Part shown: positions 55,460 to 62,411 of the stretch, piece by piece
Layout: each line of letters begins with the position of its first letter
How positions within the stretch are numbered: the first letter of the stretch is position 1
Source: Blastococcus sp. MG754426
GTDB lineage: Bacteria; Actinomycetota; Actinomycetes; Mycobacteriales; Geodermatophilaceae
DNA length: 62,411 bases
Assembly: GCF_021699055.1 (NCBI RefSeq)
Contig: NZ_SSXC01000014.1
Coordinates: 1-62,411 of the forward strand
Direction of reading: 5' to 3'
Notes under the pieces: generated by a model
What the model was told of the DNA's origin: nothing
Databases searched by the model: none
Seen by the model: only the letters and a program-made list of their open reading frames with translations
Translations under genes and position numbers: made by a program

Positions 55460-56239
55460 GTGCCCGCCGCGCGCTTCCCGTTCCTGGACGCGCCGACCCC
55501 GTTGGCCATGGCCCACCGCGGCGGGGCGATCGAGCACCTGGAGAACAGCATGCCGGCCTTCGAGGCCTGCGTGGAGCTCGGCTACCGCTTCATCGAGACC
55601 GACGTCCAGGTGACGGCCGACGGCGTCCTCGTCGCCTTCCACGACCCCACCCTGGAACGGGTCACCGGCCAGAGCGGCCGGCTCGACAGCCTCACCTGGG
55701 CCCAGGTCTCCGAGGCACGGATCGGCGGCCGCGAGCCCATCGTCCGCCTGGAGGACCTGTTCGGGGCCTGGCCCGACGTCCGCTTCAACCTCGACATCAA
55801 GGCCGCGGGGGTGCTCGCCCCGCTGGTGCGGCTCGTGCGGCGGATGCAGGTCCTGGACCGGATCTGCCTCGGATCGTTCTCCGACGCCCGCATCGCCGCC
55901 GCCCGGCGGTTGTTCGGCCCGGCCGTCTGCACCTCGCTGGGCCCTCGCGGGGTCGCGGCGCTGCGGCTGTCGTCCTACTCGCCCCGCGCCGCCGGGCTGG
56001 TGCGCATCTCGGCCGGCTGCGCCCAGGTGCCCCTGCAGCTGGGCGGGCGCGCGCTGGTCGACGAGCGGTTCCTGGCGGCGGCGCACGCGCGCGGCCTCCA
56101 GGTCCACGTGTGGACCGTCGACGACCCGGCCGAGGCCGAGGCGATGCTCGACCTCGGTGTGGACGGCATCATGACCGACCGGCCGGCGATGCTGCGCGGC
56201 GTGCTGGAGAAGCGCGGCCAGTGGGATCCCCCGGCGTGA
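55460..56239 (+). CDS. Glycerophosphodiester phosphodiesterase
   Basis: This 259-residue TIM barrel has the GDPD residues H19-R20 (MAHRGG), E28-N29, E46 and D48 (IETDVQ) and H61 (FHDPTL). It hydrolyses glycerophosphodiesters to glycerol 3-phosphate. No signal peptide, so cytoplasmic. The GTG start follows a -10-like box. It is followed at 136 bases by an MFS gene on the same strand. Confidence 0.92.
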   Translation: MPAARFPFLDAPTPLAMAHRGGAIEHLENSMPAFEACVELGYRFIETDVQVTADGVLVAFHDPTLERVTGQSGRLDSLTWAQVSEARIGGREPIVRLEDLFGAWPDVRFNLDIKAAGVLAPLVRLVRRMQVLDRICLGSFSDARIAAARRLFGPAVCTSLGPRGVAALRLSSYSPRAAGLVRISAGCAQVPLQLGGRALVDERFLAAAHARGLQVHVWTVDDPAEAEAMLDLGVDGIMTDRPAMLRGVLEKRGQWDPPA

Positions 56240-56375
56240 GGCGGCGCTCGGACCCCGCGCCCGGCTCCGCGGGGTGGTGCACCGGCCGGGACCGGAGGCG
56301 CCGCCCCGCGCGACGTCCCGCGACCGCCCGGGGCCGGTGCTGGACCACGGGCCGGGCGACTGGCAGCCTGCCGCG

Positions 56376-57725
56376 GTGACCACCGCCGTCCCCGCCGCCC
56401 CGGTGCCGCCGGCCGACCGGGCGCTCTCCCGCGAGCGCTTCGGCTGGTACTCCTACGACTGGGCGATGTCGGTCTTCAACACCTCGGTGACGACCGTCTT
56501 CCTCGGCCCCTACCTCACCGCCATCGCGCGCGACGCCGCCGGTCCCGACGAGCGGTTGTCCTTCCTGGGGCTCTCCGTCGCGGCCGGGAGCTGGTTCTCC
56601 TACGTCCTGTCCGCGTCGGTGGTGCTGCAGGTGCTGGTGCTCCCGCTCACCGGCGCGGTGGCCGACCGCACCGGTCGCAAACGGGAGATGCTCGCCGGTT
56701 TCGCGCTGCTCGGGGCGCTGGCCACGACCGGCCTGTACTTCGCCGGCGACGGCCGGTGGCTCATGGCCGCGCTGCTGTTCGTCCTGGCCAACATCAGCTT
56801 CGGCGCGGCCACCGTCGTCTACTACTCGTGGCTGCCCGACCTCGCCGGGCCCGACGAGCGGGACCTGGTCTCCAGCCGGGGCTGGGCCTTCGGCTACGTG
56901 GGCGGCGCCCTGCTGCTCGCCGTCCACCTGGCGCTGGTCGTGGCAGCCGAGGACCTGGGCCTGACCACCGGCGAGGCGGTGCGCATCGCCCTGGCCACCT
57001 CCGGGCTGTGGTGGGGCGCGTTCGCGCTGTTCTCGGTGTCCCGGCTGCGCAACCGCCCGGTCGCCGCCTCCGCGGTTCGGTCGGGCAGCAGCTTCCGGCA
57101 GCTGGCCACCACGTTCCGCGAGATGCGCGCCTTCCCGCTCACGCTGTGGTTCCTCGGCGCCTACCTGCTCTTCAACGACGGCGTGCAGACGGTCATCTCG
57201 CTGTCGGCCACCTACGCCACCGAGGAGCTCGACCTCGCGCAGGACGTGCTCACCGGCGCGATCCTCATGGTGCAGGTCGTCGCGATCTTCGGCGCGCTGG
57301 GGCTGGGCCGGCTGGCGGGCCGCTACGGGGCCAAGCGGGTCGTCCTGGGTGCGCTGGTGGCCTGGATCGGCGTGCTGGTGGCCGCCTTCTTCCTGGAGAC
57401 CGGCGCGGTCGCGCAGTTCTACGCGCTGGCCGCCGTCATCGGCCTGGTCCAGGGCGGCACCCAGGCGCTCTCCCGCTCCCTGTTCAGCCAGCTCATCCCG
57501 GCGGGCAAGGAGGCCGAGTACTACGGCTTCTACGAGATCAGCGACCGCGGCACGAGCTGGCTGGGCCCGCTCGCCTTCGGGCTCACCTACCAGCTCACCG
57601 GGTCCTACCGCCTGGCGATCGTCAGCCTGGTGATCTTCTTCGTGGGCGGCTTCGTCGCCCTTGCCGCGCTGCCGATGCGCCGGGCGGTCGTCGCCGCCGG
57701 CAACACCCCGCCGGAGAAGCTGTGA
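56376..57725 (+). CDS. UMF1/Atg22-like MFS transporter
   Basis: This 449-residue membrane protein begins with WYSYDWAMSVFNTSVTTVFLGPYL, the hallmark of the UMF1/Atg22-like MFS group, and has about 12 membrane helices. CAGCCT lies six bases before GTG 56376, which fixes the start and fits the leaderless pattern. Substrate unknown. Its stop overlaps the GTG of the thymidine kinase gene. Confidence 0.87.
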   Translation: MTTAVPAAPVPPADRALSRERFGWYSYDWAMSVFNTSVTTVFLGPYLTAIARDAAGPDERLSFLGLSVAAGSWFSYVLSASVVLQVLVLPLTGAVADRTGRKREMLAGFALLGALATTGLYFAGDGRWLMAALLFVLANISFGAATVVYYSWLPDLAGPDERDLVSSRGWAFGYVGGALLLAVHLALVVAAEDLGLTTGEAVRIALATSGLWWGAFALFSVSRLRNRPVAASAVRSGSSFRQLATTFREMRAFPLTLWFLGAYLLFNDGVQTVISLSATYATEELDLAQDVLTGAILMVQVVAIFGALGLGRLAGRYGAKRVVLGALVAWIGVLVAAFFLETGAVAQFYALAAVIGLVQGGTQALSRSLFSQLIPAGKEAEYYGFYEISDRGTSWLGPLAFGLTYQLTGSYRLAIVSLVIFFVGGFVALAALPMRRAVVAAGNTPPEKL

Positions 57726-58459
57726 CCGCCACCCCCTCCGGCACCGCTCCCCTGCTCCCCAGCTCGGTCCCCGCCTCCGGTGACCGGCGGCGGCACCCGG
57801 CCCCGGCCCACCTGCGGTTCTTCCACGGGCCCATGGACTGCGGGAAGTCGACCCTTGCGCTGCAGGTCGACCACAACCACAGCCGGCAGGGCCGGCACGG
57901 CCTGCTGGTCACCCAGGGCGACCGCTCCGCCGCGCCGCGGATCACCTCCCGGGTCGGCCTCTGCCGGGAGGCGATCGAGATCGACGCGGCCACCGATCTC
58001 CGGCTCCTGGTGCGCGACCGCTGGGCCGACGGCCACCGCGTCGACTACCTCATCGTCGACGAGGCCCAGTTCCTCTCCCCCGCCCAGGTCGACCAGCTCG
58101 CCGAGCTCGTGGACGAGTCGCACGTGGACGTCTACGCCTTCGGGCTGACCACCGACTTCCGCACCCGGCTGTTCCCGGGAACCCAGCGGCTGCTGGAGCT
58201 CGCCGACGACGTGCAGCGCATCCAGGTGGAGGTGCTCTGCTGGTGCGGCCTGCCGGGGCAGCTCAACGCCCGCGTCGTCGACGGTGTCATGGTGCGCTCG
58301 GGCGAGACCGTCGTCGTCGCCGACACCGCCCCGGCCGAGCTCCCCGGCGCGGGCGCCGGGGCACCCGCCGTCCGCTACCAGGTGCTCTGCCGGCGGCACT
58401 ACGTACGCGGCGAGCTGGGCCCCACCGCGGCCGGTCCGGGGCAGCTGGCCCTCCCCTGA
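57722..58459 (+). CDS. tdk: Thymidine kinase (type II)
   Basis: This 245-residue enzyme phosphorylates thymidine. The P-loop is GPMDCGKST (36-44), the DEAQF motif is at 113-117, and the structural zinc Cys are C173/C175 (CWCGLPGQLNAR) with C223/H226 (VLCRRHY). The first 28 residues are a Ser/Pro-rich extension. The GTG start overlaps the MFS stop. Confidence 0.92.
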   Translation: MTATPSGTAPLLPSSVPASGDRRRHPAPAHLRFFHGPMDCGKSTLALQVDHNHSRQGRHGLLVTQGDRSAAPRITSRVGLCREAIEIDAATDLRLLVRDRWADGHRVDYLIVDEAQFLSPAQVDQLAELVDESHVDVYAFGLTTDFRTRLFPGTQRLLELADDVQRIQVEVLCWCGLPGQLNARVVDGVMVRSGETVVVADTAPAELPGAGAGAPAVRYQVLCRRHYVRGELGPTAAGPGQLALP

Positions 58460-58536
58460 GCGGCGGTTCCTCACCCGTGCGGGGGGCGCCGGGGGCGGGG
58501 ATCCCACCCCATGCGATGATGAGCAGCCGATTCGGC

Positions 58537-58562
58537 GGAATCTTCCCGCCATTTCCGTCGTT
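58537..58562 (+). promoter_or_regulatory. Sigma-R/SigH-type promoter upstream of rbpA
   Basis: GGAAT (58537-58541), an 18-base spacer and GTT (58560-58562) match the GGAAT-N18-GTT consensus of thiol-oxidative-stress sigma factors (SigR/SigH). Transcription would start near 58570, giving a leader of about 80 bases. rbpA is a known SigR target in Streptomyces, which supports the call. Confidence 0.65.
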
Positions 58563-58651
58563 CATCTCTCTGACTCCCCGGTCGCCTGGGTACTTCCCTG
58601 GCCTCCGGACGTCGAGTCCCGACCGACACAAGCACGAGAGGACGGTGTGCC

Positions 58652-58996
58652 ATGGGTGAGCGTTCCCTGCGCGGCAGCCGACTGGGCAGCGTCAGCTACG
58701 AGACCGAGCGGAACACCGCGCCCATCGAGCGGCAGTACGCCGAGTACCGGTGCCCCTCGGGCCACCTGTTCACGGTGCCCTTCGCCGACGACGCGGAGCT
58801 CCCCGACACCTGGGAGTGCAAGTTCGACGGCTCGGCCGCGAAGCTGGTCGGCGGGAGCGAGCCGGCGCCCAAGAAGGTGAAGCCCCCGCGCACGCACTGG
58901 GACATGCTCCTCGAGCGGCGCAGCGTGGAGGACCTCGAGGAGGTCCTGGCCGAGCGCCTCGAGGTGCTCCGCGGTCGGCGGACCCGCGCCAGCTGA
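58652..58996 (+). CDS. rbpA: RNA polymerase-binding protein RbpA
   Basis: This 114-residue protein binds RNA polymerase and the principal sigma factor and stabilises the open complex in actinobacteria. It begins with the basic RSLRGSRLGSVSYETERN segment, has the core RCPSGHLFTVPFADDAELPDTWEC and the C-terminal sigma-interacting helix HWDMLLERRSVEDLEEVLAERLEVLR. GAGAGGAC precedes the ATG. A strong terminator follows at 59037. Confidence 0.95.
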   Translation: MGERSLRGSRLGSVSYETERNTAPIERQYAEYRCPSGHLFTVPFADDAELPDTWECKFDGSAAKLVGGSEPAPKKVKPPRTHWDMLLERRSVEDLEEVLAERLEVLRGRRTRAS

Positions 58997-59036
58997 CGAC
59001 GGACCCGCCTCGCGGGGCGGGCAGCGCACCGTCTTC

Positions 59037-59076
59037 CGGAACGGCCCCGGTGGAGAGATCCACCGGGGCCGTTCCG
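59037..59076. terminator. 18-bp perfect hairpin between rbpA and fxsA
   Basis: The left arm 59037-59054 (CGGAACGGCCCCGGTGGA) pairs without mismatch with 59059-59076 around GAGA. It lies between convergent genes and should terminate both. No U tract. Confidence 0.75.
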
Positions 59077-59112
59077 CGTCCGGGCACCTGCCCCGGGCAC
59101 CGCGGCCGTCGC

Positions 59113-59619
59113 TCAGGGACGCTGCTCGGGGTCCCGGAGCACCTCGCCCTCGATGACGAGCGGCTCCTGCGGCCGGGAGGTGCCGGTGGTGTCCACCGGC
59201 GCGGCGCGGGTGCTGCCCACGCGGACGGGCCCGCGCAGGTGCTCGGGCAGCCGGGCGAGCACGACCCGCCTGAGCAGCCCGCGCACCAGGCCCCTCGTCC
59301 CCGGCAGCAGGCACAGCAACCCGACCAGGTCGCCGAGGAAGCCCGGCAGCACCATGAGCAGCCCGCCGACGGCGATCAGCCCGGCGTCGCCGAGCTCGCG
59401 GCCCGCGGCCTCGCGCGAGCGCGCCCGCTGCCGCAGGTCGGCCAGCGTCCGCCGGCCCTGGCTGGCCAGCAGCACCCAGCCGAGCGCACTGGTGACCAGG
59501 GTGGCGACGATCGTCCACCCCAGGCCGATCCAGGCGGCGACCAGGACGAAGACCACCAGCTCCGCCAGCGCGGTCAGGCCCACCACCGTGCGCAGCCTCC
59601 GACGCACCACGTCAGCCAC
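59113..59619 (-). CDS. fxsA: FxsA family membrane protein
   Basis: This 168-residue protein has the FxsA layout: two helices (about 15-50), then an Arg-rich segment, then GGLLMVLPGFLGDLVGLLCLLPGTR, the family signature, and a hydrophilic C-terminal tail. E. coli FxsA suppresses F exclusion of phage T7 when overproduced; the role in actinobacteria is unknown. GGAGGAGG precedes the GTG start. Confidence 0.9.
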   Translation of the reverse strand: MADVVRRRLRTVVGLTALAELVVFVLVAAWIGLGWTIVATLVTSALGWVLLASQGRRTLADLRQRARSREAAGRELGDAGLIAVGGLLMVLPGFLGDLVGLLCLLPGTRGLVRGLLRRVVLARLPEHLRGPVRVGSTRAAPVDTTGTSRPQEPLVIEGEVLRDPEQRP

Positions 59620-59680
59620 GCCGCCTCCTCCCTCTCGACGTCCCTCGCCGCTCCCCCGCCGGCCGGCGCCGACGGGGGCG

Positions 59681-60454
59681 CTACCGACCGGCCGGGTCGG
59701 CCGTACCGGTCACCGGCGGGGGCACGCGTCCCGGCAGCCACCCGGCCAGCCGGTCCTGAACGCCCCACGCGGTCACGCGGGCCCATGCCTCCCCAACGAT
59801 CGAGCCGCTCATCTTGCTCCGGCCGAACGCGCGTTCGGTGAAGGTGATCGGCACCTCGGTGACGCGGGCCCCCGACCGCAGCGCGCGCCAGGCCCAGTCG
59901 ACCTGGAAGCAGTAGCCCTCGCTGGCCACCTCGTCGAACGGCAGCCGGTCGATCAGCTCGGCTCGGGCGGCCCGGAAGCCGCCGGTGGCGTCGCGCAGCG
60001 GCAGGCGCAGCGCCCAGCGGGTGTAGCGGTTGCCGATCCGTGACAGCAGCAGCCGGTGCGCCGGCCAGTCCTCGACCCGGCCGCCGGGGACGTAGCGGGA
60101 CCCGAGCACCAGGTCGGCATCGGCCAGGGCGGCGAGCAGGTCGGGCAGCTGCTCGGGTGCGTGCGAGCCGTCGGCGTCCATCTCGACCAGCACGTCGTAG
60201 CCCTGCTGGCGGGCCCAGCGGAAGCCGGCCACGTACGCGCGCCCGAGCCCGGCCTTCGCGGCCCGGTGCAGCACGTGGACGCGGTGGTCGGCGACGGCCC
60301 GCGCGTCGGCGATCGCGCCGGTGCCGTCGGGCGAGCCGTCGTCGACCACCAGGGCGTGGGCCTCGGGCACGCTGGCGTGCAGGCGGTCCAGGACCCGCGC
60401 CAGGTTCTCGGCCTCGTTGTAGGTGGGGATGACCACCAGGACGCGTCCGGTCAC
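59681..60454 (-). CDS. Polyprenol-phosphate mannosyltransferase (Ppm1/DPM1-like)
   Basis: This 257-residue family 2 glycosyltransferase has VVIPTYNEAENL, VVDDGSPDGTG and D93ADG, the metal-binding DxD-type motif, and the C-terminal FGRSKMSGS typical of dolichol/polyprenol-phosphate mannose synthases. It transfers mannose from GDP-mannose to polyprenol phosphate. In mycobacteria the same activity is fused to or next to Lnt; here the GTG start overlaps the Lnt stop. Confidence 0.9.
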   Translation of the reverse strand: MTGRVLVVIPTYNEAENLARVLDRLHASVPEAHALVVDDGSPDGTGAIADARAVADHRVHVLHRAAKAGLGRAYVAGFRWARQQGYDVLVEMDADGSHAPEQLPDLLAALADADLVLGSRYVPGGRVEDWPAHRLLLSRIGNRYTRWALRLPLRDATGGFRAARAELIDRLPFDEVASEGYCFQVDWAWRALRSGARVTEVPITFTERAFGRSKMSGSIVGEAWARVTAWGVQDRLAGWLPGRVPPPVTGTADPAGR

Positions 60455-62097
60455 GCCCGGGCCGCCCGGCGGCGCCGCAGGACCGCCAGCAGCACCGCGC
60501 CCAGGCCGAGGGCCGTCAGCAGCGCCTCCGGCAGCACGCCGAGGCGCTGGGCGACGGTGCGGTCGTCGCGCTGGGCGATCTCCTCGACGAAGACCGCCGG
60601 CTCGAACAGCTCCGAGGAGCGGACCACGGTGCCGTCCGGGGCCACGACGGCCGAGATCCCGCTGGTCGCCGCCACGGCGACGCTGCGCCCGAACTCGACC
60701 GCGCGCACCCGGCTCATGGCCAGCTGCTGCTCGCTCTCGTCGGTGTAGCCGAAGGTCGCGTTGTTGGTCTGGACGACGAGCATGCCCGCACCGCCGTCCA
60801 CGACGTCGCGCACGAGACCGTCGTAGACCACCTCGAAGCAGATCAGGTCACCCAGCCGGATGCCGGCCACGTCGAGCACGCCGACCTCGTCACCCGCGGC
60901 GAAGTCGCGGCGCACGAGGTCGACCTTCTCGCTGAACAGCCGGAAGAAATCGCGGTAGGGGACGTACTCGGCGAAGGGCACCGGGTGCCGCTTGACGTAG
61001 GTGTCGCCGGGCCCCTCCTCCGGTGACCAGACGATCGCGGTGTTGCTGATGAACTCGCCCGGCCCGCCGACGACCGCGCCGACGAGCACCGGCGCACCGA
61101 CGGCGTCGGCCGCCCGTTGGATCCGCGCCGCGGCGTCGGCGTTGCGGTAGGGGTCGATGTCGGAGCTGTTCTCCGGCCACAGGACGACGTCGGGGCGGGG
61201 CTGCCGGCCCGCCGCCACCTCGTCGGCGAGCCGCAGCGTCTGCTGCACGTGGTTGTCCAGCACCGCGCGGCGCTGCGCGTTGAAGTCCAGCCCGGCGCGC
61301 GGCACGTCGCCCTGGATGACCGCGACCGTGGTGGTGGGCCCGCCGGCGGTGAGCGACTCCCCGGGCAGCGGCAGCCAGGCGAGCGTGCCGACGAGCGGCA
61401 GCGCCAGCACCCCGGCCAGCGCGGCGGCGGCCCCGCGCAGCCCCGGGGCACCGGTGCCGGCGCGGCGCGCTGCGACGCCGGCCAGCAGCGCGGCGGCCAG
61501 CAGGGTGCCGGTGAGGGCGACGGCGAAGCCGGCGAGGGGGACGCCACCGTAGGCGGCGAACGCGAGGAACGGGCCGTCGGTCTGGGAGAAGCCCAGCCGC
61601 CCCCACGGGAAGCCTCCGAAGGGGAACCGCCCGCGGGCGGCCTCGACGGCCACCCAGAGCGCCGCCGCCCACAGCGGCCAGGCGGGCAGCCGGGAGGTGA
61701 GCGCGGTCAGCCCGCCCAGGACGGCGAGGTACAGCGACTGGCTGACGGCGAGCGCCAGCCACGGGACCGCGCCGACGTAGATGCCCGTCCACGACAGCAG
61801 CGGCACGAAGAACGTGAGGCCGGTGACCAGACCGAGCCAGAGGCCGGCGCGCACGCCGCCCCCGTGGACGGCGACGGCCAGGGCGGCCGGGCCGAGGACC
61901 GCCAGGGCGATGAGGTCGTGGCCGGGGAAGGCGAGGAACATGGCCAGCCCGCCGGCGGCGGCCAGCAGGGTCCGCCACGGTGCGCGGGACCAGCGGGTGC
62001 CGGGCGCGGTCGACGGCGACGCCACCGGATCGGCACCGCCGGGGCCGGTCGTCCGCGGGAGCGTCCCGGTCCCCGGTCCGCCTACGCCTGCGGGCAC
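60451..62097 (-). CDS. lnt: Apolipoprotein N-acyltransferase
   Basis: This 548-residue protein acylates the N terminus of lipoproteins. The N-terminal half holds six or more membrane helices (about 42-240) and the C-terminal half is a nitrilase domain with catalytic triad E309 (WPENSS), K369 (YVKRHPVPF) and C420 (LICFEVVYD). GTG 62097 is chosen because GGGGAGG lies six bases upstream; the frame stays open further upstream but the extra sequence is low-complexity. It is followed by the mannosyltransferase, as in mycobacteria. Confidence 0.92.
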   Translation of the reverse strand: MPAGVGGPGTGTLPRTTGPGGADPVASPSTAPGTRWSRAPWRTLLAAAGGLAMFLAFPGHDLIALAVLGPAALAVAVHGGGVRAGLWLGLVTGLTFFVPLLSWTGIYVGAVPWLALAVSQSLYLAVLGGLTALTSRLPAWPLWAAALWVAVEAARGRFPFGGFPWGRLGFSQTDGPFLAFAAYGGVPLAGFAVALTGTLLAAALLAGVAARRAGTGAPGLRGAAAALAGVLALPLVGTLAWLPLPGESLTAGGPTTTVAVIQGDVPRAGLDFNAQRRAVLDNHVQQTLRLADEVAAGRQPRPDVVLWPENSSDIDPYRNADAAARIQRAADAVGAPVLVGAVVGGPGEFISNTAIVWSPEEGPGDTYVKRHPVPFAEYVPYRDFFRLFSEKVDLVRRDFAAGDEVGVLDVAGIRLGDLICFEVVYDGLVRDVVDGGAGMLVVQTNNATFGYTDESEQQLAMSRVRAVEFGRSVAVAATSGISAVVAPDGTVVRSSELFEPAVFVEEIAQRDDRTVAQRLGVLPEALLTALGLGAVLLAVLRRRRAARA

Positions 62098-62411
62098 CCA
62101 GCGCCTCCCCGGTGCAGCCGCCCTGTGCGGACGGGACGTCCCCGCGCCGTTCGGGCGGGGTCCGGACCGCGGTGTCCACGCGGTCCCGACCCAGCATCCC
62201 ATCCCGGCGCCGCCGGCGGACGCGGCTGCCGCCGCACCACCCGTCGAGGCAGCCGGACCCCTGTCCCGGACGCACCGGCGGTCGCTCCCCGCGGACGGCG
62301 CGCCTTCGGGCCGGCCGGCCGGTCGCTGGGTGCGATCGGCGCGACCGTTGTCTGATGGCGCGGGTCCACGCGGGCTCCGCCGGGGTTCCCGCACGCGGTT
62401 CCCGGCCCGCC
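62098..62411. other. 314-base region upstream of lnt, no firm gene
   Basis: The minus-strand frame stays open but looks like low-complexity Pro/Gly/Arg sequence, so it is not called. On the plus strand, GACCGT lies six bases before an ATG at 62355 whose frame is open to the window edge. This fits the leaderless start pattern seen elsewhere and may be the beginning of the next gene, but 19 codons are too few to call. Confidence 0.3.

Noticed and set aside
62150..62394. N-terminal extension of Lnt to the far upstream start
   Set aside because: The added sequence is Pro/Gly/Arg/Ala low-complexity, while GTG 62097 has a good ribosome site and gives the normal length.

Overview
The window is chromosomal DNA of a very GC-rich actinobacterium. 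Third codon positions are strongly G/C, GTG starts are frequent, and rbpA, a GarA-type FHA protein, an FtsR-type MerR protein, Ppm1/Lnt-type genes and GAF-ANTAR regulators are present. I infer the Geodermatophilaceae (Blastococcus, Geodermatophilus or Modestobacter type); this comes from gene content, not from a database match. No tRNA, rRNA, insertion sequence, prophage or CRISPR array was seen.

Region 1 (1-15480, + strand) is a compact catabolic locus. It holds three modules of the C-glycoside deglycosidase type, a small DUF6379 beta-domain plus a metal-dependent TIM barrel: 126-1566 as two genes, 4579-5889 as one natural fusion, and 12314-13782 as two genes. It also has two pyranose-oxidase-like GMC flavoproteins (1563-4582), a SnoaL-like protein, an MFS transporter, four TIM-barrel isomerase/epimerase paralogues in A-B-A-B order (8445-12314), a hydroxypyruvate-isomerase-like protein and a ThuA-like protein. 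Nearly all genes overlap by 1-4 bases. The likely scheme is uptake, oxidation of the sugar at C3, beta-elimination-type cleavage of the sugar-aglycone bond, then processing of the keto sugar.

Region 2 (15769-22127) is a minus-strand operon for aromatic-ring catabolism: cyclase-family hydrolase, flavin monooxygenase, type I extradiol dioxygenase, FAH-family hydrolase and a C-C-hydrolase-like alpha/beta hydrolase. It is divergent from a LysR regulator. It lies tail to tail with region 1 across a 21-bp perfect hairpin and is a good candidate for degrading the released aglycone.

Region 3 (22388-31474) has an MBL-fold hydrolase, two GAF-ANTAR proteins on either side of a small Cys-containing protein, and the phenylacetyl-CoA epoxidase operon paaABCDE. 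That operon is divergent from paaK and a TetR (PaaR-like) gene, and a PaaR-type operator lies between them.

Region 4 (31475-44833) is conserved actinobacterial core: an EF-G-like protein, CDP-alcohol phosphatidyltransferase, DUF881/small-basic/DUF881, gcvH, garA, ftsR, a DUF151 nuclease, a second MerR gene, gcvP, a DUF5999 protein and coaA.

Region 5 (44947-62411) is mixed housekeeping: a GNAT protein, a beta-lactamase-fold protein, a YbhB-like protein, a beta-phosphoglucomutase/GH65 phosphorylase pair, an M50-like peptidase, a LysE exporter, a decayed VOC pseudogene, a lipoprotein, GDPD, a UMF1-type MFS protein, thymidine kinase, rbpA with a sigma-R-type promoter, fxsA, polyprenol-phosphate mannosyltransferase and lnt. 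Many genes across the window share a -10-like TANNNT box 6-7 bases before the start codon, which suggests leaderless mRNAs.
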